From contig NZ_WEIO01000002.1 in the NCBI RefSeq assembly GCF_009183655.1, positions 372,001-436,000 of the forward strand: a stretch of 64,000 bases of DNA, read 5' to 3'. Every line of letters begins with the position of its first letter. The stretch's first letter is position 1. A program made the translations under genes and the position numbers. Below are positions 24,743-34,232 of this stretch, in pieces. The DNA comes from Bacillus aerolatus (lineage in GTDB: Bacteria > Bacillota > Bacilli > Bacillales > Domibacillaceae). Under the pieces are notes generated by a model. The model did not search any database, was not told the origin of the DNA, and saw nothing but the letters and a program-made list of their open reading frames with translations.

Positions 24743-25942
24743 ATGAAGAAAAAGATCTTAATCTCTTCTTTTGATTTAGCAATAGGTGGTGTAGAGCGCA
24801 GTTTAATCGGCTTATTAAATCATCTAGACTATAGTAAATATGATGTAGACTTAATGCTTTTTAAACATGAAGGAGAATTTCTTCCATTTCTGCCTTCAGG
24901 GCCGAACCTTTTGGCGGAAGTTCCTCAATATGCGACCTTTAGAAAATCAATTCATCAAACTGTGAAAGAAGGATATTATTCGATTGGCATTTCCAGGTTA
25001 CTAGCTAGATCTGTAAGTTCCTTGCACGGGAAAATGAAAAGTATTGATGAACCGGGGTATTTGACTATTCAATATGGCTGGGAAATGTCAAATCCCTTTC
25101 TTCCAAAATTAAATAAAGAATATGATGTGGCTATAGGTTTCCTATGGCCACATCATTTTATAGGAGAAAAGGTAAAGGCAAAGAAAAGAATCGGTTGGGT
25201 ACATACGGATTACTCCAATATCTACGTAAATAAAAAAATAGAAAGCCGTATGTGGAATAAGGTAGATCATATCGTGGCCGTTTCGGAAGAATGTTCCAAA
25301 ACCTTCCTGAATGTATTTCCTGATTATAAGGAAAAAACGACAGTGATCGAAAATATTCTTTCACCCCAAATGGTTAAAGAACAAGCTAAGTTAGAGGTTC
25401 CTATAGAAATTAAGAAGGCGCCGGGGAAAACAATGTTAGTAACGGTAGGAAGGCTTTCACATGCAAAAGGTTTGGATCAGGCTGTGAGAGCATGTAGGGA
25501 GTTGCTCGACGACGGATATGACATTGAATGGTATGTGGTAGGCTACGGTCCTCTTGAAGATGAGTTGAAAAAACTAATCAATGAATTAAATCTGCAAGAT
25601 CGATTCTTTTTATTAGGAAAGAAGGTCAATCCTTATCCTTACATAAAAGCATGTGACATTTATGTGCAGCCATCTAGATATGAAGGCAAGGCCGTTACTA
25701 TTCGTGAAGCACAAATTCTAGAAAAACCAGTCGTCATAACTAATTTTCCTACCGCAAAAAGCCAAGCTCGAGATGAATTTGATGCGTTAATCACACCGCT
25801 TACTATTGCTGGAATCGCAAACGGGATAAAGAGGTTAGTAGATGATAAGGATTTAAAGGAAAATCTAATCTCAAATATTCGTAAAAAGGATTATGGGAAC
25901 ATGGCTGAAGTAGAGAAATTGTATCAATTAATGGAAGCTTAA
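24743..25942 (+). CDS. GT4 glycosyltransferase
   Basis: 399 residues. The start ILISSFDLAIGGVERSLIGL is typical of capsular GT4 enzymes. GWVHTDYSN, TVGRLSHAKGLDQA and the donor motif QPSRYEGKAVTIREAQIL follow in order. It is paralogous to the product at 32404-33588, which has IDSLNSGGAEKSLVSL and QPSRFEGYGLAIAEARIL in the same places. The acceptor and sugar are unknown. Confidence 0.84.
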   Translation: MKKKILISSFDLAIGGVERSLIGLLNHLDYSKYDVDLMLFKHEGEFLPFLPSGPNLLAEVPQYATFRKSIHQTVKEGYYSIGISRLLARSVSSLHGKMKSIDEPGYLTIQYGWEMSNPFLPKLNKEYDVAIGFLWPHHFIGEKVKAKKRIGWVHTDYSNIYVNKKIESRMWNKVDHIVAVSEECSKTFLNVFPDYKEKTTVIENILSPQMVKEQAKLEVPIEIKKAPGKTMLVTVGRLSHAKGLDQAVRACRELLDDGYDIEWYVVGYGPLEDELKKLINELNLQDRFFLLGKKVNPYPYIKACDIYVQPSRYEGKAVTIREAQILEKPVVITNFPTAKSQARDEFDALITPLTIAGIANGIKRLVDDKDLKENLISNIRKKDYGNMAEVEKLYQLMEA

Positions 25943-25968
25943 TTTGAAATAAGGGAGGTTGATGAAAA

Positions 25969-27072
25969 ATGGCTGTACTCATTACTGGAGGGGCCGGTTA
26001 TATCGGCAGTCATACGTGCGTCGAATTGTTAAATGCGGGTTATGAAATTGTAGTGGTCGATAATTTTATCAATAGTAAACTTGAGTCATTAAAGCGTGTA
26101 AGTGAGATTGCAGGGAAAAGCTTTAAAGTGTATCAAATTGATATATTAGATGAGAAGAAGCTGGAAAAAGTGTTTGTCGAAAATACAATTGAAGCCGTTA
26201 TTCATTTTGCCGGATTAAAAGCAGTTGGCGAATCAGTTCATAAACCGCTTTCATATTACTATAACAATATTGCAAGTACAATTATATTGTGTAAAGTGAT
26301 GAAGAAACATCGTGTGAAAAACTTAGTATTTAGCTCATCGGCTACTGTTTATGGAGTGCCAGAGCGCGTACCAATTTGCGAAGATTCTACCTTGTGGGCC
26401 ATGAATCCGTATGGCCGAACAAAGCTAATGATTGAAGAGGTTTTACGTGATCTGTACGAGTCCGATCGCAATTGGAGTGTTGCTCTTTTAAGATACTTTA
26501 ATCCAATTGGAGCTCATGAAAGCGGACTTATAGGTGAAGATCCGAATGGAATTCCTAATAATTTAATGCCATATATTACTCAAGTAGCGGTTGGAAAGTT
26601 AAAAGAACTAAGTATCTATGGGAATGACTATCCAACGGATGATGGGACTGGTGTAAGGGATTATATTCATGTGGTTGATCTGGCAAACGGGCATTTAAAA
26701 GCACTTGAAAAAGTAATGGAAACAACCGGAATTGATGCGTATAATCTTGGGACTGGAAAAGGATATAGTGTATTAGAGGTGGTCGCAGCCTTTGAGCAAG
26801 CATCAGAAGTAATGATACCTTATAAGACCGTTGACCCGAGACCTGGTGACATAGCGGTGTGCTATGCAGACCCTTCTAAAGCCCAACAAAAACTTGGGTG
26901 GACTGCAGAAAAAGGGATTGAGGAAATGTGTGCGGATTCCTGGAGATGGCAATCCAATAACCCCAATGGATATGAAGAAATAACAAATATAATAGATGAA
27001 GAAAATCCCCGCTTATTAAAAGAAAGTGGGGATTTTTCGTATGAGATGGTACCGGAAAGCCTGGCAAAGTGA
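25969..27072 (+). CDS. galE: UDP-glucose 4-epimerase with C-terminal extension over a hairpin
   Basis: 367 residues behind [24 protein letters not shown] binds [11 protein letters not shown] and the YxxxK pair in NPYGRTK are the catalytic Ser, Tyr and Lys. It interconverts UDP-glucose and UDP-galactose. Typical GalE ends soon after the NPNGYE motif, at about 330 residues. Here about 30 more residues follow, encoded by a terminator-like hairpin (27002-27037). The extension probably arose by loss of an older stop codon, and it places an intrinsic terminator within translated sequence. Confidence 0.93.
   Translation: MAVLITGGAGYIGSHTCVELLNAGYEIVVVDNFINSKLESLKRVSEIAGKSFKVYQIDILDEKKLEKVFVENTIEAVIHFAGLKAVGESVHKPLSYYYNNIASTIILCKVMKKHRVKNLVFSSSATVYGVPERVPICEDSTLWAMNPYGRTKLMIEEVLRDLYESDRNWSVALLRYFNPIGAHESGLIGEDPNGIPNNLMPYITQVAVGKLKELSIYGNDYPTDDGTGVRDYIHVVDLANGHLKALEKVMETTGIDAYNLGTGKGYSVLEVVAAFEQASEVMIPYKTVDPRPGDIAVCYADPSKAQQKLGWTAEKGIEEMCADSWRWQSNNPNGYEEITNIIDEENPRLLKESGDFSYEMVPESLAK
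27002..27037 (+). terminator. terminator-like hairpin inside the galE 3' end
   Basis: AAAATCCCC (27002-27010) pairs with GGGGATTTT (27028-27036). The stem extends inward by four more pairs and ends in a T-run, which is the form of a rho-independent terminator. It lies in the middle of the eps operon, so an antitermination mechanism such as the EAR would be useful. Confidence 0.7.
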
Positions 27073-27085
27073 GGAAAACGAATAA

Positions 27086-27238
27086 ATGAACATATCTGAA
27101 AAGCTGTCTCAACAGCAATTCAAAGAATTGTTAGAGGACATATATATAAAGGGACAGGAAACAGAGTTCATACAAACAGAAGACATATTGAAGGATATAC
27201 AAAATAAACTGTTAACACTATTGGCAAGAACAAATTAA
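27086..27238 (+). CDS. small hypothetical protein in the eps operon
   Basis: 50 codons starting MNISEKLSQQQFKEL and ending LLTLLARTN, 13 bp after galE, behind GAGGAAAACG. It is predicted to be helical and acidic with no signal peptide or membrane segment. No family was recognised. The compact position between galE and the sugar transferase gene, and plausible codon use, support translation. It is too short for confident assignment. Confidence 0.5.
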   Translation: MNISEKLSQQQFKELLEDIYIKGQETEFIQTEDILKDIQNKLLTLLARTN

Positions 27239-27268
27239 CCCAAATTTAAACGTGGGAGCAGGAACGAA

Positions 27269-27877
27269 ATGAAAAGATTTTTAGATTTTATGTGTTCATT
27301 ATTACTACTTATTATTTTGTTGCCTATTATTTTATTAATTGGCCTATTAGTCAAATTAAAATTAGGCAGTCCAGTCCTATTTAAGCAAAAGCGTCCGGGA
27401 TTACATGGCAAGCCATTCTATTTGTATAAATTTCGTTCGATGACAGATGAAAGGGGCCATACGGGAAATCTGTTGCCAGATTATATTAGATTAACTTCTG
27501 TTGGAAAACTTTTGCGAAGGTATAGCTTAGATGAGTTGCCGCAGCTCATTAATGTTATAAAGGGAGACCTTAGTTTAGTAGGGCCACGCCCACTTTTAAT
27601 GGAGTATTTGCCATTATATACACAAGAACAAGCTAAACGTCATCTAGTAAGACCAGGAATAACAGGATGGGCACAAGTGAATGGACGTAACGCCATTAGC
27701 TGGGAAGAGAAATTTGAATTAGATGTTTGGTATGTGAATAACCAATCTTTATTCCTTGATTGGAAGATCTTATTTTTAACGATCAAAAAAGTGATCAAAT
27801 CTGAAGGAATTAGGCATGACAACCATGCCACTATGCCAGTCTTTAGAGGGAGTCTGAATAAATATGAAAAAATGTGA
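27269..27877 (+). CDS. epsL: EpsL-like initiating sugar transferase
   Basis: 202 residues: one N-terminal hydrophobic segment (about 8-30), then the polyprenyl-phosphate phosphosugar transferase domain with FKQKRPGLHGKPF, YKFRSMTDE, SLDELPQLINVIKGDLSLVG, GPRPLL and RPGITGWAQVNGRN. It transfers a phosphosugar from a UDP-sugar to undecaprenyl phosphate and starts each repeat unit. The size matches EpsL and PglC-type monotopic enzymes. Its end overlaps the ATP-grasp gene by 14 bp. Confidence 0.92.
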   Translation: MKRFLDFMCSLLLLIILLPIILLIGLLVKLKLGSPVLFKQKRPGLHGKPFYLYKFRSMTDERGHTGNLLPDYIRLTSVGKLLRRYSLDELPQLINVIKGDLSLVGPRPLLMEYLPLYTQEQAKRHLVRPGITGWAQVNGRNAISWEEKFELDVWYVNNQSLFLDWKILFLTIKKVIKSEGIRHDNHATMPVFRGSLNKYEKM

Positions 27878-28868
27878 TCTAAATATACTTTTTACTAGTT
27901 CCGGAAGAAGGGTATCCCTTATAAAAAAATTCAAGGAAACGTTTTCTCAGCATGATATTTCTGGAAAAATAGTGACTGCGGATATGAAAAATACAGCACC
28001 GTCACTATTTTTCGGCGATAAGCATTTTCTTGTACCGAGAGTAACAGACCAGAATTACTTAGAAGAGGTTTTAAAAATATGCAAACTAGAAGAGATTGAT
28101 CTATTAATTCCTCTCATTGATACAGAATTAGTTTTATTGGCCAAAAATAGAAATGTATTCGAGGAAATTGGTGTAAAAGTAATGGTATCAAGTATGAGAT
28201 TAACCGAGATTACCTTTGATAAATTAAAAACGTATGAATTCTTCTTAAACAACCGAATATCCACACCTCACGTATATAGTGAAGAGGAAATAAAGAAAAA
28301 TAATTACAAGTTTCCTTTACTAATAAAGCCTAAAAACGGAAGTTCAAGTGTGGGTGTTACTAAAATAAAGAATGAAAAAGAATTAAATTTCTTTAAAGAC
28401 TATATTCCAAACGCAATGATTCAAGAGTACGTATCAGGTGATGAGTATACTGTGGACGTAATGACAGATTTTGATGGAAATATAAAAACGATTGTACCGC
28501 GACTACGAATGGAAACAAGGGCTGGTGAAGTAAGTAAAGGTGTTACAAAAAAAGATTTTGAAATCATTAATGCTGTGGAAGATGTTATGCATAAGCTGCC
28601 TGGTGCAGTTGGATGTATAACCTTACAATGCTTTAGGAAAGAAAATGGTGAAATAACTTTTATTGAAATAAACCCACGGTTCGGTGGAGGAATTCCGCTT
28701 TCGATCGAGGCAGGTGCAAATTTTCCCCTATGGACAACAGAAATGAGTAAGGGAGTAAGATTTACAAAGCAAGACTTTTCCTGGAAGGAAGATCTTACAA
28801 TGCTTAGATATGATGAAGCTATATTTGCGGAGATTATTCAAAATGAAAATAAATGCATTAGTCTTTGA
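27864..28868 (+). CDS. ATP-grasp carboxylate-amine ligase
   Basis: 334 residues. The N-terminal pre-ATP-grasp domain begins LNILFTSSGRRVSLIKKF. FPLLIKPKNGSSSVGV binds ATP (about residue 147), and TFIEINPRFGGGIPLS carries the Mg-binding Glu and Asn near residue 272. Proteins of this CarB/PylC-like type join a carboxylate to an amine with ATP. It sits between the initiating transferase, a HAD phosphatase and a sugar aminotransferase, so attachment of an acid or amino acid to an amino sugar is a reasonable guess. B. subtilis eps has the acetyltransferase epsM in a comparable role. Confidence 0.8.
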   Translation: MKKCDLNILFTSSGRRVSLIKKFKETFSQHDISGKIVTADMKNTAPSLFFGDKHFLVPRVTDQNYLEEVLKICKLEEIDLLIPLIDTELVLLAKNRNVFEEIGVKVMVSSMRLTEITFDKLKTYEFFLNNRISTPHVYSEEEIKKNNYKFPLLIKPKNGSSSVGVTKIKNEKELNFFKDYIPNAMIQEYVSGDEYTVDVMTDFDGNIKTIVPRLRMETRAGEVSKGVTKKDFEIINAVEDVMHKLPGAVGCITLQCFRKENGEITFIEINPRFGGGIPLSIEAGANFPLWTTEMSKGVRFTKQDFSWKEDLTMLRYDEAIFAEIIQNENKCISL

Positions 28869-29562
28869 TATCGATGATACTCTTTACCAAGAAATTGACT
28901 ATGTTCTTAGTGGCTTTAGAGCTGTTGATATGTGGTTGGAAAACAATTTTGATATAACTGATTTTTACGGTTTGGCTACTGACTTATTTAATTCAGGTGA
29001 AAGAGCGAATGTTTTCAATAAAACATTAGAATTATTAAATGTTAGTTTTAACGAGAGTATGATATCCAAGATGGTAAGCGTTTATAGAGCTCATAAACCA
29101 GAAATTGAATTGTTAGACGATGCTAAATGGGTAATTGATAATCTACATGGAAGTATTAAAAAAGGGATAATATCAGATGGGTATCTTATTACACAGAAAC
29201 AAAAGGTAGAAGCATTAAACTTAAAAGAAAAATTTCACACAATTATTCTCTCTGACATCTACGGAAGGAGCAATTGGAAGCCAAGTCCAATGCCGTATAG
29301 AGAAGTAACAAAGGGATTAAGTTGCTTACACAATGAGTGCGTTTATATCGGGGACAATTTAAAAAAAGATTTTGTTACTGCAAAAAAATTGGGGTGGCTG
29401 ACGGTACATGTGAAGAGAACTACTGGAATTTATTCTAATTTAGTAGTCGATAAAGAGTTAAAAGCTCATTATCAAATCAATGACCTAAGGGAGCTTATTA
29501 ATATAAGAGAGCTTAGACACCTTTTTGATATAGATAATCAAGAAAGGGTAGTGGTTAAATGA
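28843..29562 (+). CDS. HAD-superfamily hydrolase
   Basis: 239 residues from ATG 28843, overlapping the ATP-grasp gene by 26 bp; the open frame extends further upstream without a ribosome site. HAD motifs are in order: DIDDTLY (nucleophile Asp and acid/base Asp), IISDG, the Lys in NWKPSP, and GDNLKKDF. It is a phosphatase of the FCP1/HAD-IA kind with an unknown phosphorylated substrate, probably a sugar phosphate. It overlaps epsN by 4 bp. Confidence 0.82.
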   Translation: MKINALVFDIDDTLYQEIDYVLSGFRAVDMWLENNFDITDFYGLATDLFNSGERANVFNKTLELLNVSFNESMISKMVSVYRAHKPEIELLDDAKWVIDNLHGSIKKGIISDGYLITQKQKVEALNLKEKFHTIILSDIYGRSNWKPSPMPYREVTKGLSCLHNECVYIGDNLKKDFVTAKKLGWLTVHVKRTTGIYSNLVVDKELKAHYQINDLRELINIRELRHLFDIDNQERVVVK

Positions 29563-30716
29563 CTTTTATAAATAAAAAAATGCACCTTTCCCCTCCGCAT
29601 TTGTCTGGAAATGAATTAAAATATATTCAAGAAGCGCTTGATACGAATTGGATTGCGCCACTCGGACCCAATGTGGATGCCTTTGAAAATGAATTAGCCC
29701 GTTACATAGGAGCCAATGAAGCTGTTGCCTTAAGTTCAGGAACTGCAGCTATTCATTTGGCTCTTTCTTTATTAGGTGTAAACAAAGGAGATACGGTATT
29801 TTGTTCTACCCTTACATTTGTAGCGAGTGCTAATCCCATTCTTTATCAAGGGGCAGAGCCAGTATTTGTTGATTCGGAACCGGAAACTTGGAACATGTCA
29901 CCGGAAGCGCTCGAAAAGGCATTCAAAGAAGCTGCTCTTGCAGGAAAGCTGCCAAAAGCAGTCATCGTAGTCAATTTATACGGCCAAAGTGCAAAGATGG
30001 ATGAAATTCTATCGATATGTAATGGATATGATGTACCGATTATCGAGGATGCGGCTGAATCGCTTGGTTCCAGTTATAAAGGAAAGCCAAGTGGTACTTT
30101 TGGTAAATTTGGTGTTTTTTCATTCAACGGGAATAAAATCATTACAACTTCCGGTGGCGGAATGCTCGTATCCGACGATGTCGATACTCTAAAAAAAGCG
30201 CGCTTTTTAGCCACTCAATCTAGAGATCCGGCCCCTCATTATCAGCATAGCGAGATAGGCTTTAATTATCGAATGAGTAATATTTTAGCAGGCATTGGAA
30301 GGGCGCAGCTAGAGGTACTAGAGGAAAGAGTGAACGCTAGACGATTCACATTTTCCCAGTATTACGAAGAATTATCTTATATATCGGGCATTCACTTTAT
30401 GCCTGAGCTGGAAAATACGATGTCTAACCGCTGGCTTACAACTTTAACAGTAGACGAGAAAGAAACAGGGATTTCCTCTAACGTTTTATTGCAATCTTTA
30501 GCTGAAGAAAATATCGAAGCGCGCCCCGTTTGGAAGCCGCTTCATTTGCAGCCATTATTCGAAGGGGCAAAATACTATCCTCATAAAGATCATCATAGTG
30601 TGTCTGAACAGTTATTTACGACGGGCATATGCCTGCCTTCGGGCTCCAATCTATCCGAAGAAGAGTTAATGAGAGTGGTCGATTGTCTTAAACATGAATT
30701 AAAACTAAAAGTTTAG
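29559..30716 (+). CDS. epsN: DegT/DnrJ/EryC1-type sugar aminotransferase (EpsN)
   Basis: 385 residues. SSGTAAIHLALSLL binds the PLP phosphate, EDAAESLGSSYKGK contains the PLP-stacking Asp, and the Schiff-base Lys lies in FSFNGNKIITT. GFNYRMSNILAGIGRAQLE is the typical substrate-side block. It aminates the 4-keto-6-deoxy UDP-sugar made by EpsC, in the cytoplasm. It is the last of a tightly overlapping group of four genes (27269-30716). Confidence 0.93.
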   Translation: MTFINKKMHLSPPHLSGNELKYIQEALDTNWIAPLGPNVDAFENELARYIGANEAVALSSGTAAIHLALSLLGVNKGDTVFCSTLTFVASANPILYQGAEPVFVDSEPETWNMSPEALEKAFKEAALAGKLPKAVIVVNLYGQSAKMDEILSICNGYDVPIIEDAAESLGSSYKGKPSGTFGKFGVFSFNGNKIITTSGGGMLVSDDVDTLKKARFLATQSRDPAPHYQHSEIGFNYRMSNILAGIGRAQLEVLEERVNARRFTFSQYYEELSYISGIHFMPELENTMSNRWLTTLTVDEKETGISSNVLLQSLAEENIEARPVWKPLHLQPLFEGAKYYPHKDHHSVSEQLFTTGICLPSGSNLSEEELMRVVDCLKHELKLKV

Positions 30717-30753
30717 AGAAGCCATCCAATAAGGATAAAAGAGGTACGAATAA

Positions 30754-31128
30754 ATGATAGGAAAAAATATATACGAAATTCGAAAAAGAAGGGGATTGTC
30801 GTTAACAGAACTTGCCGATCGTGCCGGCATAGCTAAGTCGAACTTAAGCAATATTGAAAGGAACTTAAACCAAAATCCTTCTATAAATGTGATAGAAAAA
30901 ATAGCAGTTGTTTTAGGAGTGGACCTCAAAACGTTATTAAAGGTAGAAAGAAATATAGAACCTAAACGAACACAGCTTGATGAAGAATGGGTTGATTTTG
31001 TTAATGAATTAAAAGAATTGGGGGTCCAAAAGGAGCAGATGCAAGAATATAAAACATTGCTTGAATTTATTAAATGGCAAAATGAGCAGGATGTAAATAA
31101 AGAAAGTGGAAAACGGTCAACAAATTGA
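30754..31128 (+). CDS. sinR: SinR-like master regulator of matrix genes
   Basis: 124 residues. HTH_3 domain at 1-62: the recognition region AGIAKSNLSNIERNLNQNPS differs little from B. subtilis SinR (AGVAKSYLSSIERNL...NPS). The C-terminal helices around 75-111 (LDEEWVDFVNELKELGV, EFIKWQNEQ) match the SinR domain that tetramerises and binds SinI or SlrR. It should bind GTTCTYT half-sites, which form palindromes upstream of the lasso and eps genes here. No sinI was found in the window. It is located inside the operon it probably represses, giving feedback. SlrR, which has a longer C-terminus, is the alternative name. Confidence 0.88.
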   Translation: MIGKNIYEIRKRRGLSLTELADRAGIAKSNLSNIERNLNQNPSINVIEKIAVVLGVDLKTLLKVERNIEPKRTQLDEEWVDFVNELKELGVQKEQMQEYKTLLEFIKWQNEQDVNKESGKRSTN

Positions 31129-31275
31129 TTAAATAAACATGTCCTGATATTTTCTCTTAAACAGAAGGAGATCAGGAGGTTATTAAAAAAATGTATACAA
31201 AAAGTTCCGATAAAAAATAGTAAGCGGCGGCACACAGGTGTTTCGAATTTTCAAATAAGAAAAGGATGTGCGGGT

Positions 31276-32394
31276 GTGAAGATTTGTACTATAACATGCC
31301 ACGATGTTTATAATCATGGTGCCTCGTTACAGGCATATGGATTAATGAAGTATTTAACAAACTGTGGTCATGATGTTGAAATAATAGATTATAAACCAGA
31401 TTATTTAAGTAATCATTACAACCTATTAAGCATTGATAATTCAAAATGGGCAAGAAATATTTTAACAAAATCAATATATTTAGTACTAAAGATCCCGATG
31501 AGAATACCGGAACTAAAAAGAAAAAAAGCTTTTGATAAGTTTACTAATGAATACTTAAAGATAACAAAATCAAGATTTGCCTCTAATGATGAAATAAAGA
31601 AAAACTTACCTTATGCAGATGCATTTATATGTGGGAGTGATCAAATTTGGAATAGTTTACATGAAAATGGAAAAGATCCGGCGTTCTATTTAGACTTTGT
31701 ACCTAAGGGAAAAATTAAGGCATCTTACGCAGCCAGTTTTGCAACTGATACAATTTCAGAAGATTATACGCCTTTTGTAAAAGAGAGCATAGGAAAATTG
31801 GATTGCGTAGGTATAAGAGAAAGAAGCGGTGTAGAAATTTTAAATAAATTGAATATAAAAAATGCGGTTAATGTCGTAGATCCGGTATTTTTACTAGATA
31901 AAGAAGAGTGGAATAATATTGGGAGAGAGGAATTTAATGAAAAGTATATATTAATATATGATTTTGATAATAACAAATTAATTGAAAAACTAGCTGTTGA
32001 AATTGCTAGGGATAAAGGATATAAAATTTATACTATTAATCCTGGTAAGCTTAAATTTTGCGATAGGTATTTTAAATTCGTTGGGCCGAAAACATTTATA
32101 TCCCTGGTTAGACATGCACAAATTGTTATTTCAAATTCTTTTCATGCAGCTGTTTTTTCAATCGTTTACGAAAAAGATTTTGTTATTGTTAATAGAACTG
32201 AAGCAATAAATACGAGAATGAGAGACTTATTGGATGATCTAAGACTTAGTGAAAGGTTAGTAAATGAAAACTATAAACTAGAAAACATATTAAGAAAGGT
32301 TGAATATAAAGAAAGTAAAAAGATATTGAATGAAAAGATTGAGTTTTCTAAGAACTATTTAAAAAATGCATTATCTACAAAAGTAATAGTGTGA
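31276..32394 (+). CDS. polysaccharide pyruvyl transferase family protein (EpsI/EpsO-like)
   Basis: 372 residues from GTG behind AAAGGATGTG. ICTITCHDVYNHGASLQAYG is the family opening, with ICGSDQIWN, SYAASFATD and SNSFHAAVFS following in the usual places. Such enzymes transfer pyruvate from phosphoenolpyruvate to a sugar as a ketal, adding negative charge to the polymer. From this gene onward the coding sequence is clearly more AT-rich than the first half of the operon, which suggests a separate origin for the distal genes. Confidence 0.87.
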   Translation: MKICTITCHDVYNHGASLQAYGLMKYLTNCGHDVEIIDYKPDYLSNHYNLLSIDNSKWARNILTKSIYLVLKIPMRIPELKRKKAFDKFTNEYLKITKSRFASNDEIKKNLPYADAFICGSDQIWNSLHENGKDPAFYLDFVPKGKIKASYAASFATDTISEDYTPFVKESIGKLDCVGIRERSGVEILNKLNIKNAVNVVDPVFLLDKEEWNNIGREEFNEKYILIYDFDNNKLIEKLAVEIARDKGYKIYTINPGKLKFCDRYFKFVGPKTFISLVRHAQIVISNSFHAAVFSIVYEKDFVIVNRTEAINTRMRDLLDDLRLSERLVNENYKLENILRKVEYKESKKILNEKIEFSKNYLKNALSTKVIV

Positions 32395-32403
32395 GGGCTT
32401 ATT

Positions 32404-33588
32404 ATGAAGAAAGTATTGTTTGTTATAGATTCTTTAAATAGTGGAGGGGCAGAAAAAAGTCTGGTTTCTTTGCTAGCTTTATTTAATTATCAAAAGTATG
32501 ATGTTGATTTACTAATGTTTTCTCCTTCGGGGTTATATTTACCGCTTTTGCACGAAAAAGTTAATTTACTGGATGTACCCAACTATTTTATGACACAACA
32601 CAATGATATAAGGAGTTTGTTTAAGAATAAAAAATTTAAGGAGTTATTTATAAGAATTGGAATTTCCTGCTCTCTTAGAAACCCATTTTATAAAAAACAT
32701 ATGCATAGTGCTCAAATAAGCTGGAAATGGATAAAAAAAGGTATAGATCAAATAAAGAAGGAATATGATATTGCCATAGCTTATAGTCAGGGTACACCAA
32801 CTTATTTTGTTGCGGAAAAAGTTATAGCAAAGAAAAAAATATGTTGGATAAATACTGACTATAAAGTAGCACCATATAATAAAAACTTTGATGAAAAGTA
32901 TTACGAACAATACGATAATGTTATAGCTGTGTCGGATCATAATAAAGCAGTTTTTGTTAATGAAATGCCAGGTATTGTGAAGAAAACAAGTGTTATTTAC
33001 GATATAGTCTCACCTAGCCTAATTAAGTCAATGGCATCCTCTTTTGGTGGATTTACTGATAATTTTGATGGTTTAAGGATATTAACCATTGGAAGATTAG
33101 TAGATGTAAAGGGATATGATTTAGCTATAAAGGCTTGTTTCAAGTTAAAGCAGCAAGGATATAAAATTAAGTGGTATGCAATTGGCGAAGGAAATCTTAA
33201 AAGTAAGTTAGAAACGATGATTAGGGAATATCAACTAGAGGACACATTTATACTATTAGGAATAAAACGAAACCCGTATGTGTTCTTAAAACAATGTGAT
33301 ATATATGTTCAGCCATCAAGATTTGAAGGTTACGGGTTAGCGATAGCTGAAGCTAGAATATTACAAAAGCCAATAGTAGCAACAAATTTTACAGTAGTAA
33401 CAAATCAGATTAAGAACAAAGAAAATGGTTTAATAGTCGACATGAATTCAGAATCGATTTCTATAGGTATAAAGGAAATAATAAAGAATCGTAATTTGAG
33501 GGAATATTTATACGAAAATTTAAGTAGAGAAAGGGCGGGTACTGAGCAAGAGATTGAAAAAGTTTATTCAATTATAGAATCTGTATAA
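32404..33588 (+). CDS. GT4 glycosyltransferase
   Basis: 394 residues behind GAGGGCTTATT. VIDSLNSGGAEKSLVSLLAL opens the acceptor domain, CWINTDYKVAPYNKNF and TIGRLVDVKGYDLA follow, and the donor motif is QPSRFEGYGLAIAEARIL. It is a paralogue of the product at 24743-25942. It is followed by a decayed gene of the same enzyme class. Confidence 0.84.
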   Translation: MKKVLFVIDSLNSGGAEKSLVSLLALFNYQKYDVDLLMFSPSGLYLPLLHEKVNLLDVPNYFMTQHNDIRSLFKNKKFKELFIRIGISCSLRNPFYKKHMHSAQISWKWIKKGIDQIKKEYDIAIAYSQGTPTYFVAEKVIAKKKICWINTDYKVAPYNKNFDEKYYEQYDNVIAVSDHNKAVFVNEMPGIVKKTSVIYDIVSPSLIKSMASSFGGFTDNFDGLRILTIGRLVDVKGYDLAIKACFKLKQQGYKIKWYAIGEGNLKSKLETMIREYQLEDTFILLGIKRNPYVFLKQCDIYVQPSRFEGYGLAIAEARILQKPIVATNFTVVTNQIKNKENGLIVDMNSESISIGIKEIIKNRNLREYLYENLSRERAGTEQEIEKVYSIIESV

Positions 33589-33628
33589 AGGTAGATTTAT
33601 AGTATTAGGCTATTGATTCGGGGGTGTT

Positions 33629-34130
33629 GTGAAAAATCAACTTAATGCTCATTAATACCAATGCAGGCGAAACGGAAAAGGCGCTCCTAAATATGATAAC
33701 AGAGATGCCAAAGGATCAATTTGAAATCATAAATTTCATGTTAGAAGAGCATGGAGGGTTCTTGAATTCCATCTCTAATGACGTTAGGATTGAATATTTC
33801 AAAGGACAACATGAAGGAAATTCTAAAGGGGCCTTTACATGTAACTGAGCCGAATTTACCAAATAAAGAGATGATTATCGAGGCTCTCATCATATACTTT
33901 TATTGGTAAGATTACAAAAGAAAGAAGCCCTTTCTACAAATATGTTTTAAGTGATTAGCCAGTAAACCAAAATGAATTGAATGCGATATCGCAGTAGCTT
34001 ATGCAGCCCCTACGGACCTCATAAGCTATTTTATTGCCCATAAAAGATCCATTTTGATGTTACTAAAATAGGTTTTAATAAGTATTTTGCAGCTAAAACT
34101 TACAAGAAGAAGTGCAAAAACTCTATTTGA
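33629..34130 (+). pseudogene. decayed GT4 glycosyltransferase
   Basis: Three pieces of a glycosyltransferase N-terminal half survive in different frames: TEKALLNMITEMPKDQFEI near 33670, then DIAVAYAAPTDLISYFIAHK from 33985, then HFDVTKIGFNKYFAAK from 34050. Stops and at least two frameshifts separate them, and the donor-binding domain is absent. The gene is dead. It shows that the distal operon has been losing functions. Confidence 0.8.
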
Positions 34131-34232
34131 CCTCCAATAACGAGTCAAGGGTTAATATAGTTGTATGTAAATTTCGTTGATAATGTATCAAGAATGCTTT
34201 TTAAATAAAATTTAATATGGAAGGTTTAGAAT

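Noticed and set aside
31191-31217. Eight-codon frame behind AGGAGG after the SinR gene
   Set aside because: Too short to support as a gene; may be the remnant of a lost start region.
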